A DNA stretch of 5,779 bases from Treponema sp. (GTDB taxonomy: Bacteria; Spirochaetota; Spirochaetia; Treponematales; Breznakiellaceae), in contig JAISMQ010000192.1 in NCBI GenBank assembly GCA_031276685.1, forward strand, positions 1 through 5,779. The letters are read 5' to 3'. The first letter of the stretch is position 1. Every line of letters begins with the position of its first letter. Below, piece by piece: positions 1-5,663 of this stretch. The notes below the pieces were generated by a model. It did no database searches. It worked only from the letters and a program-made list of their open reading frames with translations, and had not been told where the DNA came from. The position numbers were made by a program, and so were the translations under genes.

Positions 1-1
1 C

Positions 2-421
2 GGTATTAAAACTGACAATACTCTAAGCCTAACGGCTGGCGTGGTTACCTTTACGGGGGACGTAAAGCTTGTCGTTAATTCGGTGGATCTCCTTCTCAAT
101 CCTGTGCCGGTTACCTTGGGGCAGGTTATCATCGACCTGTCTGACGGGGGTTCTGTCGTGGTCGAAGCCCACGCAGCACTGCAATTGGCGGTTAGTAGCG
201 CTGCTGGCCTAGACGTTGCTGGCGTTATCACAACCAATAATGATGACGCTGTCAATGACACCGGAATTGTTGCAAGCGCTGCGGCGTCTGGCGACCTAGC
301 TACTGATGTGCCTGGTGGCGCTGTCACGGTTGCTGGGCTTATATCATCGCCCACCACCATCAACAAGAAGGATAGGTTTGCTGTATCCTCCGGTGTTATC
401 TCGGTGGAAAGCATCAAATAA
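2..421 (+). CDS. 3' end of an unidentified Val/Ala/Ser/Thr-rich, probably beta-rich protein
   Basis: The reading frame is open from the left edge (codons from base 2: GIKTDNTLSLTAG...) and ends at TAA 419-421, so this is the C-terminal 139 residues of a longer protein. A GTG at 41 is in frame, but nothing suggests it is the real start. The residues are dominated by V, A, S, T, G, D and L. There are only two Phe and one His, and no Cys, Trp or Tyr. Short hydrophobic stretches alternate with Gly/Asp/Asn turns, and a loose motif recurs (DVAGVITT, TVAGLISS). This composition is typical of beta-solenoid or repetitive surface proteins, but I recognise no family. GC is about 53% by hand count, against 65-80% in sampled lines of the operon to the right. 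That could mean transfer, or a repeat-rich surface gene under different constraints. A strong terminator follows. A phage fibre-like protein is an alternative I cannot exclude. Confidence 0.75.
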   Translation, partial: GIKTDNTLSLTAGVVTFTGDVKLVVNSVDLLLNPVPVTLGQVIIDLSDGGSVVVEAHAALQLAVSSAAGLDVAGVITTNNDDAVNDTGIVASAAASGDLATDVPGGAVTVAGLISSPTTINKKDRFAVSSGVISVESIK

Positions 422-461
422 CCGCCTAATGCGGTCCGGCGCGCGTTAAGCCGGGCGCTGG
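421..461 (+). other. Two tandem hairpins between the stop codon and the terminator
   Basis: Two adjacent inverted repeats fill the gap after the stop codon. The first is ACCGC (421-425) with GCGGT (431-435) around a CTAAT loop. The second is CCGGCGC (436-442) with GCGCTGG (455-461), seven pairs including one G-U, around a 12-base loop. With the terminator stem at 463-490 they form three nearly contiguous stems. The first stem begins at the last base of the stop codon. They could protect the 3' end of the message; that role is inferred. Confidence 0.4.
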
Positions 462-462
462 A

Positions 463-498
463 GGGGCCGGCAGGGAAACCTGCCGGCCCCTTTTTTTT
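463..498 (+). terminator. Strong intrinsic terminator of the partial left-edge gene
   Basis: A perfect 12-bp GC-rich stem (GGGGCCGGCAGG 463-474, CCTGCCGGCCCC 479-490) closes a GAAA tetraloop of the stable GNRA type. It is followed at once by eight T residues (491-498). This is a textbook Rho-independent terminator 42 bases after the TAA of the left-edge gene. On the opposite strand the stem is not followed by a T tract, so it should act in the plus direction only and would not serve the convergent murJ operon. Confidence 0.93.
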
Positions 499-513
499 GC
501 AGGCCAGGGCTGC

Positions 514-606
514 GGGGGCGTTACGGGGGCGGAGCCCCCGTTGGGGGGGGTAGCGGAACAAAAATGCCGCGCATTTTTGTGGAGCGAGGGGGGGGGCTCC
601 CCCCTG
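514..606. repeat. Palindrome-dense intergenic block between convergent genes
   Basis: The block contains several nested inverted repeats. ACGGGGGC (523-530) pairs with GCCCCCGT (534-541) around GGA. ACAAAAATGC (558-567) pairs with GCATTTTTGT (571-580) around CGC. A wider stem is also possible: GGAGCCCCC (531-539) with GGGGGCTCC (592-600) encloses the AT-rich palindrome and competes with the first hairpin. The plus strand has G runs of 5, 5, 8 and 9 at 514-518, 525-529, 543-550 and 588-596. The block ends two bases from the murJ stop codon, so it may help end murJ transcription, although no classical stem plus T tract is present on that strand. It resembles short dispersed palindromic intergenic repeats, but copy number cannot be judged from one window. 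Confidence 0.5.
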
Positions 607-2223
607 TCAGCACTTCCGGCGGCGGATCATTCTGCCTATGGCGCGCAGATGCGGGTCCCGGGTGGCGAGGAGCAGGGCGATCCCTATGGCGGCGTAGATG
701 AGGGCGGAGAGGGCCAGCGGGAGGCCCAGGGAGATAAGGCGGCTGCGGCCGGAGAAGGGGCTGGCAAGGCGGGGGCCCAGGGCCAGAAGGGGGATGACGG
801 CCAGGGCGGAGAAGGCGATGAGGCGGGCGGCGTAGGCCAGGGCGGATCCAAGGACCTGTCGGACGGCGATGTTGGGGTTTTTCCGCAGGAAGAAGAGGAG
901 CAGGGCGGTGTTGACGGCGCTTGCCAGAGACAGGGCCAGGGCGATTCCGCCGCCGCGCATGGGGCGGACGAGCAGGGCGGCGAGCAGGACGTTGGAAGCG
1001 AAGGAGAGGATTCCCGCCAGCGTGGGGGATTTAGTGTCGCTTTGGGCGTAGAAGGCGGGGGCGATGATCCGGTTAAGGGCGATAAAATAGAGGCCGGGCA
1101 TGTGGAAGCGGAGGGCCCGCAGGGTAAGGGCCACGGAGTTTTCGTCAAAGCTGCGGCTCTGAAACAGGAGCCGGATCAGGGTTTCCCCCTGGGACATGGA
1201 AAAAAAGGTGATGGGGATGGTGATAAGGGCGATGATGTTCATGGCGGCGGTCAGCCGCTGGTTGTAGATGTCCCAGCGGCCGGACTTTGCGTACTCCGCC
1301 AGGTCGGGCAGCAGGACGGTGCCGATGGAGACGGCAAAGACCCCCAGGATAAGTTCCTGCAGCCGGAGGGAGTACTGGAGGCTGGACACTACGCCTTCCC
1401 CGGCGTTGCCCGCCAGGGCGGTGGAGACCAGATCGTTTATCTGGTAGGCCGCCATGCCGATGATGGTGGGCCCGATAAGCCGCAGGATCTTCCTGGTGCC
1501 GGGGTTGGCGATGGCCCGCTTAAGGCCCACGAAGAAGAAGCGCCGCCCCGCCGCAAGGACGAAGGGGAGCTGGATCGCCGCTTCCAGGATGCCGCCGGCC
1601 AGGATGCCCAGCGCCATGGCCCGGGCGGGGTTTTTTGTGAAGGGCGAAAGGCCGTAGGCGGCCAGGATTGTGACCAGGTTAAGCAGGATGGGGGCCAGCC
1701 CCGATGGGGTAAAGATCCGCAGGCTGTTGAGGATCCCCTGGAACAGGGCCGCCAGGGAGACAAAGGCCAGGAAGGGGAACATGAGCCGGGTCAGGAACAC
1801 CGCTTCGTCAAATTCCTCCAGCCCGAAGGCGGGGATAACGAGGGGGGTCACGAGGATGCCCAGGGCAACGGTAAGGCTGACGGCGAAGCTGAGAAAACTG
1901 AGCACGCAGGAGAGGAACTCCCGCGTGGTCCCGCAGGACGCGGCGTCCTGGCCTTCGGCGAGCAGGTACTCCTTAAACGTGGGGATAAAGGCCACCGCGA
2001 TGGAACCTTCGGCAAAGAGGCGGCGGAACAGGTTGGGGATCATGAAGGCTACGGAAAAGGCGTCCGAAAGGCCGCTGGTGCCCAAAAGGCTGGCCTTGGC
2101 CATCTCGCGGACCAGGCCCAGGACGCGGGAAACCAGCGTGAGCAGGGACAGCGCCGATCCGTGGCGGATTAGGGCGCGGCTCCGTCCGGCGGTTTCGGCT
2201 GTTTCGGGCTGCGTCCCGCTCAA
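607..2223 (-). CDS. murJ: Lipid II flippase MurJ (MVF family)
   Basis: MurJ moves lipid-linked peptidoglycan precursor (lipid II) from the inner to the outer face of the cytoplasmic membrane. The product is 538 residues from the chosen start, close to the usual 510-530, and hydrophobic throughout with many predicted membrane segments (for example about 103-133, 147-165, 203-225 and 327-343). The family signature near the N-terminus is clear: SRVLGLVRE (32-40), SDAF (53-56), PNLFRRLFAEGS (63-74). By alignment from memory with E. coli MurJ, the functional residues R18, R24, D39, R52 and R270 correspond to R33, R39, D54, R67 and R287. APAFYAQSDTKSP (388-400) matches the conserved APGFYSRQDIKTP region. 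The C-terminus is short and basic (IRRRKC). The frame stays open far upstream (to an ATG at 2457), but those extra residues lie within the upstream enzyme gene and do not resemble MurJ. A TTG at 2223 overlaps that gene's TGA and has a well-placed ribosome binding site. It is the last gene of the operon. Confidence 0.95.
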   Translation of the reverse strand: MSGTQPETAETAGRSRALIRHGSALSLLTLVSRVLGLVREMAKASLLGTSGLSDAFSVAFMIPNLFRRLFAEGSIAVAFIPTFKEYLLAEGQDAASCGTTREFLSCVLSFLSFAVSLTVALGILVTPLVIPAFGLEEFDEAVFLTRLMFPFLAFVSLAALFQGILNSLRIFTPSGLAPILLNLVTILAAYGLSPFTKNPARAMALGILAGGILEAAIQLPFVLAAGRRFFFVGLKRAIANPGTRKILRLIGPTIIGMAAYQINDLVSTALAGNAGEGVVSSLQYSLRLQELILGVFAVSIGTVLLPDLAEYAKSGRWDIYNQRLTAAMNIIALITIPITFFSMSQGETLIRLLFQSRSFDENSVALTLRALRFHMPGLYFIALNRIIAPAFYAQSDTKSPTLAGILSFASNVLLAALLVRPMRGGGIALALSLASAVNTALLLFFLRKNPNIAVRQVLGSALAYAARLIAFSALAVIPLLALGPRLASPFSGRSRLISLGLPLALSALIYAAIGIALLLATRDPHLRAIGRMIRRRKC

Positions 2224-3026
2224 CGCAGATCCTGGGGCCGGTTGGAGATGATCCCGGCGCAGCCTTCCGCCAGCAGCCGCCGGGCGGCGGCGGGATCGTC
2301 CACGGTCCAGGGTACCAGGGGGCGTCCTTCCAGCGTTGAAAACCGGAAACGGGAAAAGGCCGTAACCTGGGTATGCACCGGCTTGAGGTAATCGCAGCGG
2401 GCTATGATCCGGCCGAAGCCCCGGCGGAGCGGGAACGGGACCCCCTTGTCGGCGCACCAGATGACGGCGGTGGGGACGCGAGGGCAGAGTCGTTTGAAGG
2501 CCAGAAGGGTGTAGGGGTTAAACGAGGAAACGGTTACCGATCCGGCTACCCGGCCGCCCAGGCGGCGCAGCGTGTCGGCGGCGCGGGCGGGAAGGGCGTC
2601 GCCTCTGGTTTTCCGGCTTTTGAGTTCAATGTCGATGTACATGCCGGGGCAGAACTCCTCCAGGACCTGTTCCAGAAGGGGGGGATGCTCGCCGGCGAAG
2701 CTCCCGGCCCCCGCCTCCTGGACAGGGCTTTGGCGGCCGAAGGCGGCCCCTACGTCCAGGTCCCGAATCTCCCCGAATTCCAGTTCCTCTATGGGCCGCC
2801 CCTGCCCGTTTGGCCCTTCCGGGATGGTACGCCGGAAGGTATCGTCATGGGCCACTACCAGCTCCCCGGTCTTACAGAGATGGATATCCAGTTCGATGCC
2901 GGGGGTCCCGGTTTCGCGGGCTTTGCGGAAGGCGGCCATGGTGTTTTCCGGGGCCAGGGAGGAACAGCCCCGGTGGGCGAAGATAAGGGGCCGCGCCCGG
3001 TCGGGCAGCAGGGGCAGGCGGCTCAT
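2220..3026 (-). CDS. Glycerophosphodiester phosphodiesterase, cytoplasmic type
   Basis: The product is a 268-residue GDPD-family TIM-barrel enzyme. The family hydrolyses glycerophosphodiesters, which are deacylated phospholipids, to glycerol-3-phosphate and an alcohol. The diagnostic motifs are all present: HRG at 18-20 (catalytic His18) followed by PENT (26-29), ELDIHL (45-50) with metal ligands Glu45 and Asp47, HDD at 60-62 (catalytic His60), IDIELK (131-136) with Glu134 and Lys136, SSFN (167-170), and the closing WTVDD (240-244) and GIISNRP (258-264). There is no signal peptide or lipobox, so it should be cytoplasmic like UgpQ, unlike the exported treponemal GlpQ lipoproteins. A small insertion lies around residues 98-110, before the PPLLEQVL segment. 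The ATG at 3026 overlaps the upstream TGA as ATGA and has an AGGGGG ribosome binding site. The 3' end overlaps murJ as TTGA. The physiological substrate is not determined by sequence. Confidence 0.94.
   Translation of the reverse strand: MSRLPLLPDRARPLIFAHRGCSSLAPENTMAAFRKARETGTPGIELDIHLCKTGELVVAHDDTFRRTIPEGPNGQGRPIEELEFGEIRDLDVGAAFGRQSPVQEAGAGSFAGEHPPLLEQVLEEFCPGMYIDIELKSRKTRGDALPARAADTLRRLGGRVAGSVTVSSFNPYTLLAFKRLCPRVPTAVIWCADKGVPFPLRRGFGRIIARCDYLKPVHTQVTAFSRFRFSTLEGRPLVPWTVDDPAAARRLLAEGCAGIISNRPQDLR
2230..2233 (-). promoter_or_regulatory. Ribosome binding site that fixes the murJ TTG start
   Basis: AGGA on the minus strand lies six bases upstream of the TTG at 2223-2221. This TTG shares TTGA with the stop codon of the preceding phosphodiesterase gene. 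No ATG or GTG nearby in the murJ frame gives a product whose N-terminus fits the family. Terminating ribosomes from the upstream gene would stop on the start site, which suggests coupled initiation and would compensate for the weak start codon. Confidence 0.7.
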
Positions 3027-4243
3027 ACGGGCGCCCCCTGAACGGAAAGCCCGGCGGCGCGGCCTTGGGCGCGGCCGCCCGGCGCGGCGCCGTCTTGGGC
3101 CGCGCCGCTCTGGGCGGCGCCGATGCGTATGGCGCGGATCAGGTTTTCCGCCGCGAAGCCCAGGTCCAGGGGGCTGTCCCGGATCATGGCGTCCAGGGAG
3201 CTTTGCCCGCGGGCAATGGAGGCGGCGTAGTCAAAACAGTCCAGCAGCGCCTCCGGATCCCCGGAAAGGCCGCCCGAAAGCAGGGCCACGGGCACACCGG
3301 CCCGGCGGGCCTCCCGGGCGACCACGGAACAGAGTTTGCCGGAGGCGGTCTGGGAGTCGGTCATCCCTTCCCCGGTGATAACGAGATCCGCGCCGGGGAG
3401 GCGGTCGAAAAATCCCGCGTACTTCATCACCAGCATGGCCCCGGATTCAAGCGAGGCCCCCAGGCAGATCCGCAGGGCCGCCCCAAGGCCGCCCCCGGCC
3501 CCGTCGCCGGGCTGTTCCGCGTCTTTGGCAAGCCCCGCGCCGATCCAGGCCGCCGCCAGCCTGGCAAGCCCGGCGTCCAGAACCGTTACCATGTCCGCCG
3601 TAGCGCCCTTTTGGGGGCCGAACACGGCGGAGGCCCCCTGCGGCCCCAGCAGGGGGTTGGTCACGTCGCAGGCCGCCCTGATGGAAAGGCCCTTAAACCG
3701 CCCGGCTGCCCCGGCGGGGTCTACGGAGGCGATTTTTCCCAGGGCCCGGCCCCCCTGGCCCACGGGCCGGCCCTCCGCGTCCAGGACGCGGAATCCCAGG
3801 GCGCTGATCATGCCAAGACCCCCGTCGTTGGTGGCGCTGCCCCCGACCCCGATGATAAGCTCCCGGACGCCATGGTCCAGGGCGGCGGCGATAAGCTCCC
3901 CGGTGCCGTAGGAACTGGCCGCCATGGGGTCCAGCTTGTCCCGGTCCACCAGGCCGATCCCGGAGGCGCTGGCCGCGTCCAGCACCCCGGTCCGGCCCCC
4001 GTCGATAAGCCCGTACTCCGCCTCCACCCGGCCCCCCAGGGGGCCGGTTACGGGGACGGTGACGAAACGGCCCCCGGCGGCTTCGGTTATCGCCCGCGCA
4101 GTACCTTCCCCGCCGTCCGCCAGGGGGATCTTGTACAGTTCGGCTGGCCCGTCCGCCCGCAGAACGGCGTCCCCGATGATCGAGCAGACCCGGGGGGCGC
4201 TCATATTCCCCTTGAACGAGTCGGGGGCCACGATTATTTTCAC
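3023..4243 (-). CDS. glxK: Glycerate kinase, GarK/GlxK family (type II)
   Basis: This ATP-dependent enzyme phosphorylates D-glycerate, in bacterial GarK/GlxK members to 2-phosphoglycerate, feeding lower glycolysis. Family landmarks run in order: KIIVAPDSFKGNMSA (2-16), PLADGGEGT (40-48), SSYGTGELI (110-118), IGVGGSATNDGGLGM (131-145), CDVTNPLLGPQGASAVFGPQKGA (192-214), AGGGLGAAL (249-257), LVITGEGMTDSQTASGK (287-303), and AENLIRAIRIG (365-375), where family members normally end. The protein is 406 residues against about 380. The excess is a 31-residue low-complexity tail built from Gly-Ala-Ala-Gln-x repeats. The start is a GTG at 4243 with GGAG nine bases upstream; an in-frame TGA lies just before it, so no earlier start is possible. 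It is the first gene of the operon, and its TGA overlaps the next ATG. Whether the product is 2- or 3-phosphoglycerate cannot be read from sequence. Confidence 0.94.
   Translation of the reverse strand: MKIIVAPDSFKGNMSAPRVCSIIGDAVLRADGPAELYKIPLADGGEGTARAITEAAGGRFVTVPVTGPLGGRVEAEYGLIDGGRTGVLDAASASGIGLVDRDKLDPMAASSYGTGELIAAALDHGVRELIIGVGGSATNDGGLGMISALGFRVLDAEGRPVGQGGRALGKIASVDPAGAAGRFKGLSIRAACDVTNPLLGPQGASAVFGPQKGATADMVTVLDAGLARLAAAWIGAGLAKDAEQPGDGAGGGLGAALRICLGASLESGAMLVMKYAGFFDRLPGADLVITGEGMTDSQTASGKLCSVVAREARRAGVPVALLSGGLSGDPEALLDCFDYAASIARGQSSLDAMIRDSPLDLGFAAENLIRAIRIGAAQSGAAQDGAAPGGRAQGRAAGLSVQGAPV
3034..3039 (-). promoter_or_regulatory. Ribosome binding site of the phosphodiesterase gene
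   Basis: AGGGGG on the minus strand lies seven bases before the ATG at 3026, inside the last codons of the glycerate kinase gene. It supports the ATGA-overlap start over any later ATG. The HRG catalytic motif begins only 18 residues in, which leaves little room for a later start. Confidence 0.6.
3047..3121 (-). repeat. 15-bp tandem repeat in the 3' end of the glycerate kinase gene
   Basis: Five imperfect 15-base units lie in frame and encode GAAQS, GAAQD, GAAPG, GRAQG and RAAGL. The first two DNA units, GGCGCCGCCCAGAGC and GGCGCGGCCCAAGAC, show the relation best, and later copies are more diverged. The array is almost entirely G and C and starts right after the conserved end of the kinase domain. 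It probably arose by slippage and adds a flexible tail. It overlaps the region just upstream of the next gene's ribosome binding site. Confidence 0.7.
4212..4240 (+). promoter_or_regulatory. Candidate sigma-70-type promoter for the OmpA-like gene
   Basis: TTGAAC (4212-4217) and TATTTT (4235-4240) are separated by 17 bases, four of six matches each to the -35 and -10 consensus. Initiation would fall near 4247, giving a leader of about 26 bases before the ATG at 4273. The whole promoter lies inside the first codons of the oppositely oriented glycerate kinase gene. This is a motif match only; an alternative -10-like GATAAT (4257-4262) would give an almost leaderless message. Confidence 0.35.
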
Positions 4244-4263
4244 CGCCGCATACTCCGATAATC
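4232..4263. promoter_or_regulatory. Inverted repeat in the divergent gap, possible operator
   Basis: GATTAT (4232-4237) and ATAATC (4258-4263) form a perfect 6-bp inverted repeat with a 20-base spacer, about 26 bases between arm centres. The left arm overlaps the candidate -10 box of the plus-strand promoter, and the right arm lies beside the candidate minus-strand -10 box. A dimeric regulator could bind there, but arms this short can occur by chance and no regulator gene is present in the window. Confidence 0.2.
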
Positions 4264-4292
4264 ACTTTACGTATGCGGACATTCATGTTCAA
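4264..4292 (-). promoter_or_regulatory. Candidate sigma-70-type promoter for the glycerate kinase operon
   Basis: On the minus strand TTGAAC (4292-4287) and TAAAGT (4269-4264) are 17 bases apart, four of six matches each to consensus. Initiation would fall near 4257, leaving a leader of about 13 bases that carries GGAG (4256-4253) ahead of the GTG at 4243. The -35 box lies inside the beginning of the divergent OmpA-like gene. It is a motif match without experimental support. Confidence 0.35.
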
Positions 4293-5661
4293 GGTGTTTG
4301 GGGCGGGGAAAGCCGCCCTTCCGGCTCTGTTATGGGTTCTTGCCTGGGGCCGGCCGGAGGCGCAGGATCTGGACGGGGGCGGGATCCGGCTTGCCGCAGG
4401 CAGTACCGGCCCCTACACCATGGTGGAACGGTCGGACTGGTCCCGTTACGACAACGGCAAATACCTGGGCCACGTCTACCACGAAGTAAGGGCCTCCATC
4501 AAACCGGAATCCGCAGCGGATTCCTTTGAATACCGGGGGAACTTCTTCGTCCTGGAGGAAACCCTGCGGGATATGCGGGCCAGCGCCCGGTCCGTGGACG
4601 CCATTGTCCCGGTCTCCTTCCGGATCTACCCGGACGGGAGCATGGTTATCGAGGAAGACCGGGGCTTTCCCACCCTGCGGGGTTTTCCCGCCTTCCCCAG
4701 CGAGAAGGTCATCCCCGGTTCCCGCTGGACCGCCGAAGGGGAGCGGGTACTGGACCCAAAAAACACCGGAAACCCCGTTATCGTCCCCTTTATCGCCGAA
4801 TACGAATACCGGGGCCCCGAAGAGTACCGGGGGATGGCGGTCCACCGCGTGTCGGCCCGTTACGCCGTGCGCTACCGGGACCACGGGCTGGGGGGGAATT
4901 TTTCATCCCTCCAGGGCACCCATTCGGTAGACATCCTGGTCCAGGATGCCAACGGTCTGCCGCTGCTGATCCGGGACAACCTTGATGAAACCTTCGCCTG
5001 GCCCGACGGTTCCACGCTGCGGCTGCGGGGCTTTACCCTGATCTTCAGCGAGGGCGCGGTTCCCGTGAACCGGGAAACGATCATCGCCTCCATGGGGAAT
5101 TCCCTGGGCATCGCCACGGCGAGGTCCGGGACCCCGCCCGCAACGCGCACAAGCCCCGCGCCTGTACCTTCCACGCCGCCCGCAGCTTCCGTAACGCCGG
5201 CCCCGCCCGCAGCCCCGCCCGTAAACGCTTCTTCCGGAGAAGGCGGGTCAGCGCGGGACAGGGCAGCGGAAATTGTCGAAACCTCGTCCGGCCTGGACCT
5301 GGTCTCCGTACCCGAAGGGGTCCGGCTCATCGTCCGGGACATCCGCTTTATCCCGGACTCCGATGAATTCCTGCCCGAAGAACGGCCACGGCTCGACATT
5401 ATCGCCCAGGCGCTGAAAGAAGCCGCGCCGCGCCAGAATTTCCTTGTGGAAGGCCATACCGCCGCCATCGGGCTGACGGCCGGGGAGATGGAACTGTCGA
5501 TCAGCCGGGCCCAGCGGATGGTGGACGAGCTGGTCCGCCGGGGCATAGCGGCGGACCGCTTTATCTACAAGGGCTGGGGGGGGACCAAACCCCTGGGGGA
5601 CAACAGCACCGACCAGGGCCGCGCCCTGAACCGCCGGGTGGAAATCACTATTCTGGATTGA
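4273..5661 (+). CDS. Exported protein with C-terminal OmpA-like peptidoglycan-binding domain
   Basis: The 462-residue product probably tethers the envelope to peptidoglycan. The N-terminus resembles a signal peptide: Lys7 and Lys13, hydrophobic stretch 14-25, possible cleavage after Ala30. Residues about 32-285 are rich in beta-strand-like patterns and match no domain I can name. A Pro/Ala/Ser/Thr linker spans about 287-320. The OmpA-like domain spans about 350-461, with FLVEGHTAAIG (390-400), LSISRAQRMVDELVRRGI (408-425), FIYKGWGGTKP (430-440) and DNSTDQGRALNRRVEI (443-458). Aligned with E. coli OmpA, the peptidoglycan-contacting Arg286 is Arg412, but Asp271 is replaced by Ala397. I see no Cys lipobox. 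The start is uncertain: the ATG at 4273 lacks a clear ribosome binding site, and an ATG at 4285 (Met5) has only a weak GCGGA before it. It diverges from the glycerate kinase operon across 29 bp. No membrane barrel of the classical OmpA type is evident. Confidence 0.88.
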   Translation: MRTFMFKVFGAGKAALPALLWVLAWGRPEAQDLDGGGIRLAAGSTGPYTMVERSDWSRYDNGKYLGHVYHEVRASIKPESAADSFEYRGNFFVLEETLRDMRASARSVDAIVPVSFRIYPDGSMVIEEDRGFPTLRGFPAFPSEKVIPGSRWTAEGERVLDPKNTGNPVIVPFIAEYEYRGPEEYRGMAVHRVSARYAVRYRDHGLGGNFSSLQGTHSVDILVQDANGLPLLIRDNLDETFAWPDGSTLRLRGFTLIFSEGAVPVNRETIIASMGNSLGIATARSGTPPATRTSPAPVPSTPPAASVTPAPPAAPPVNASSGEGGSARDRAAEIVETSSGLDLVSVPEGVRLIVRDIRFIPDSDEFLPEERPRLDIIAQALKEAAPRQNFLVEGHTAAIGLTAGEMELSISRAQRMVDELVRRGIAADRFIYKGWGGTKPLGDNSTDQGRALNRRVEITILD

Positions 5662-5663
5662 AT

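Noticed and set aside
558..580. The AT-rich palindrome as a classical minus-strand terminator for murJ
   Set aside because: Its stem has few G-C pairs near the loop, and the five T residues lie inside the 3' arm instead of following a GC stem. It fits better as part of the larger palindromic block.
541..2172. A 543-codon plus-strand open frame covering almost all of murJ in antisense
   Set aside because: Its product is a Gly/Gln/Asp/Glu-rich string with no family resemblance, typical of the antisense frame of a GC-rich membrane protein gene. The minus-strand frame is unmistakably MurJ.
2224..2457. An N-terminal extension of MurJ from the in-frame ATG at 2457
   Set aside because: The extra 78 residues are Pro/Arg/Gly-rich, lie wholly within the phosphodiesterase gene and do not resemble MurJ. 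The TTG at 2223 has a good ribosome binding site and gives a family-typical length.
3065..4261. A 398-codon plus-strand open frame antisense to glycerate kinase
   Set aside because: It is Gly/Pro/Ala/Gln-rich, mirrors the GC-rich kinase gene, and has no recognisable motif, while every conserved glycerate kinase motif lies on the minus strand.
4273..4365. A lipoprotein signal on the OmpA-like protein
   Set aside because: There is no Cys in or near the signal-peptide region, so a lipobox is excluded. An ordinary signal peptidase site after Ala30 is more plausible.
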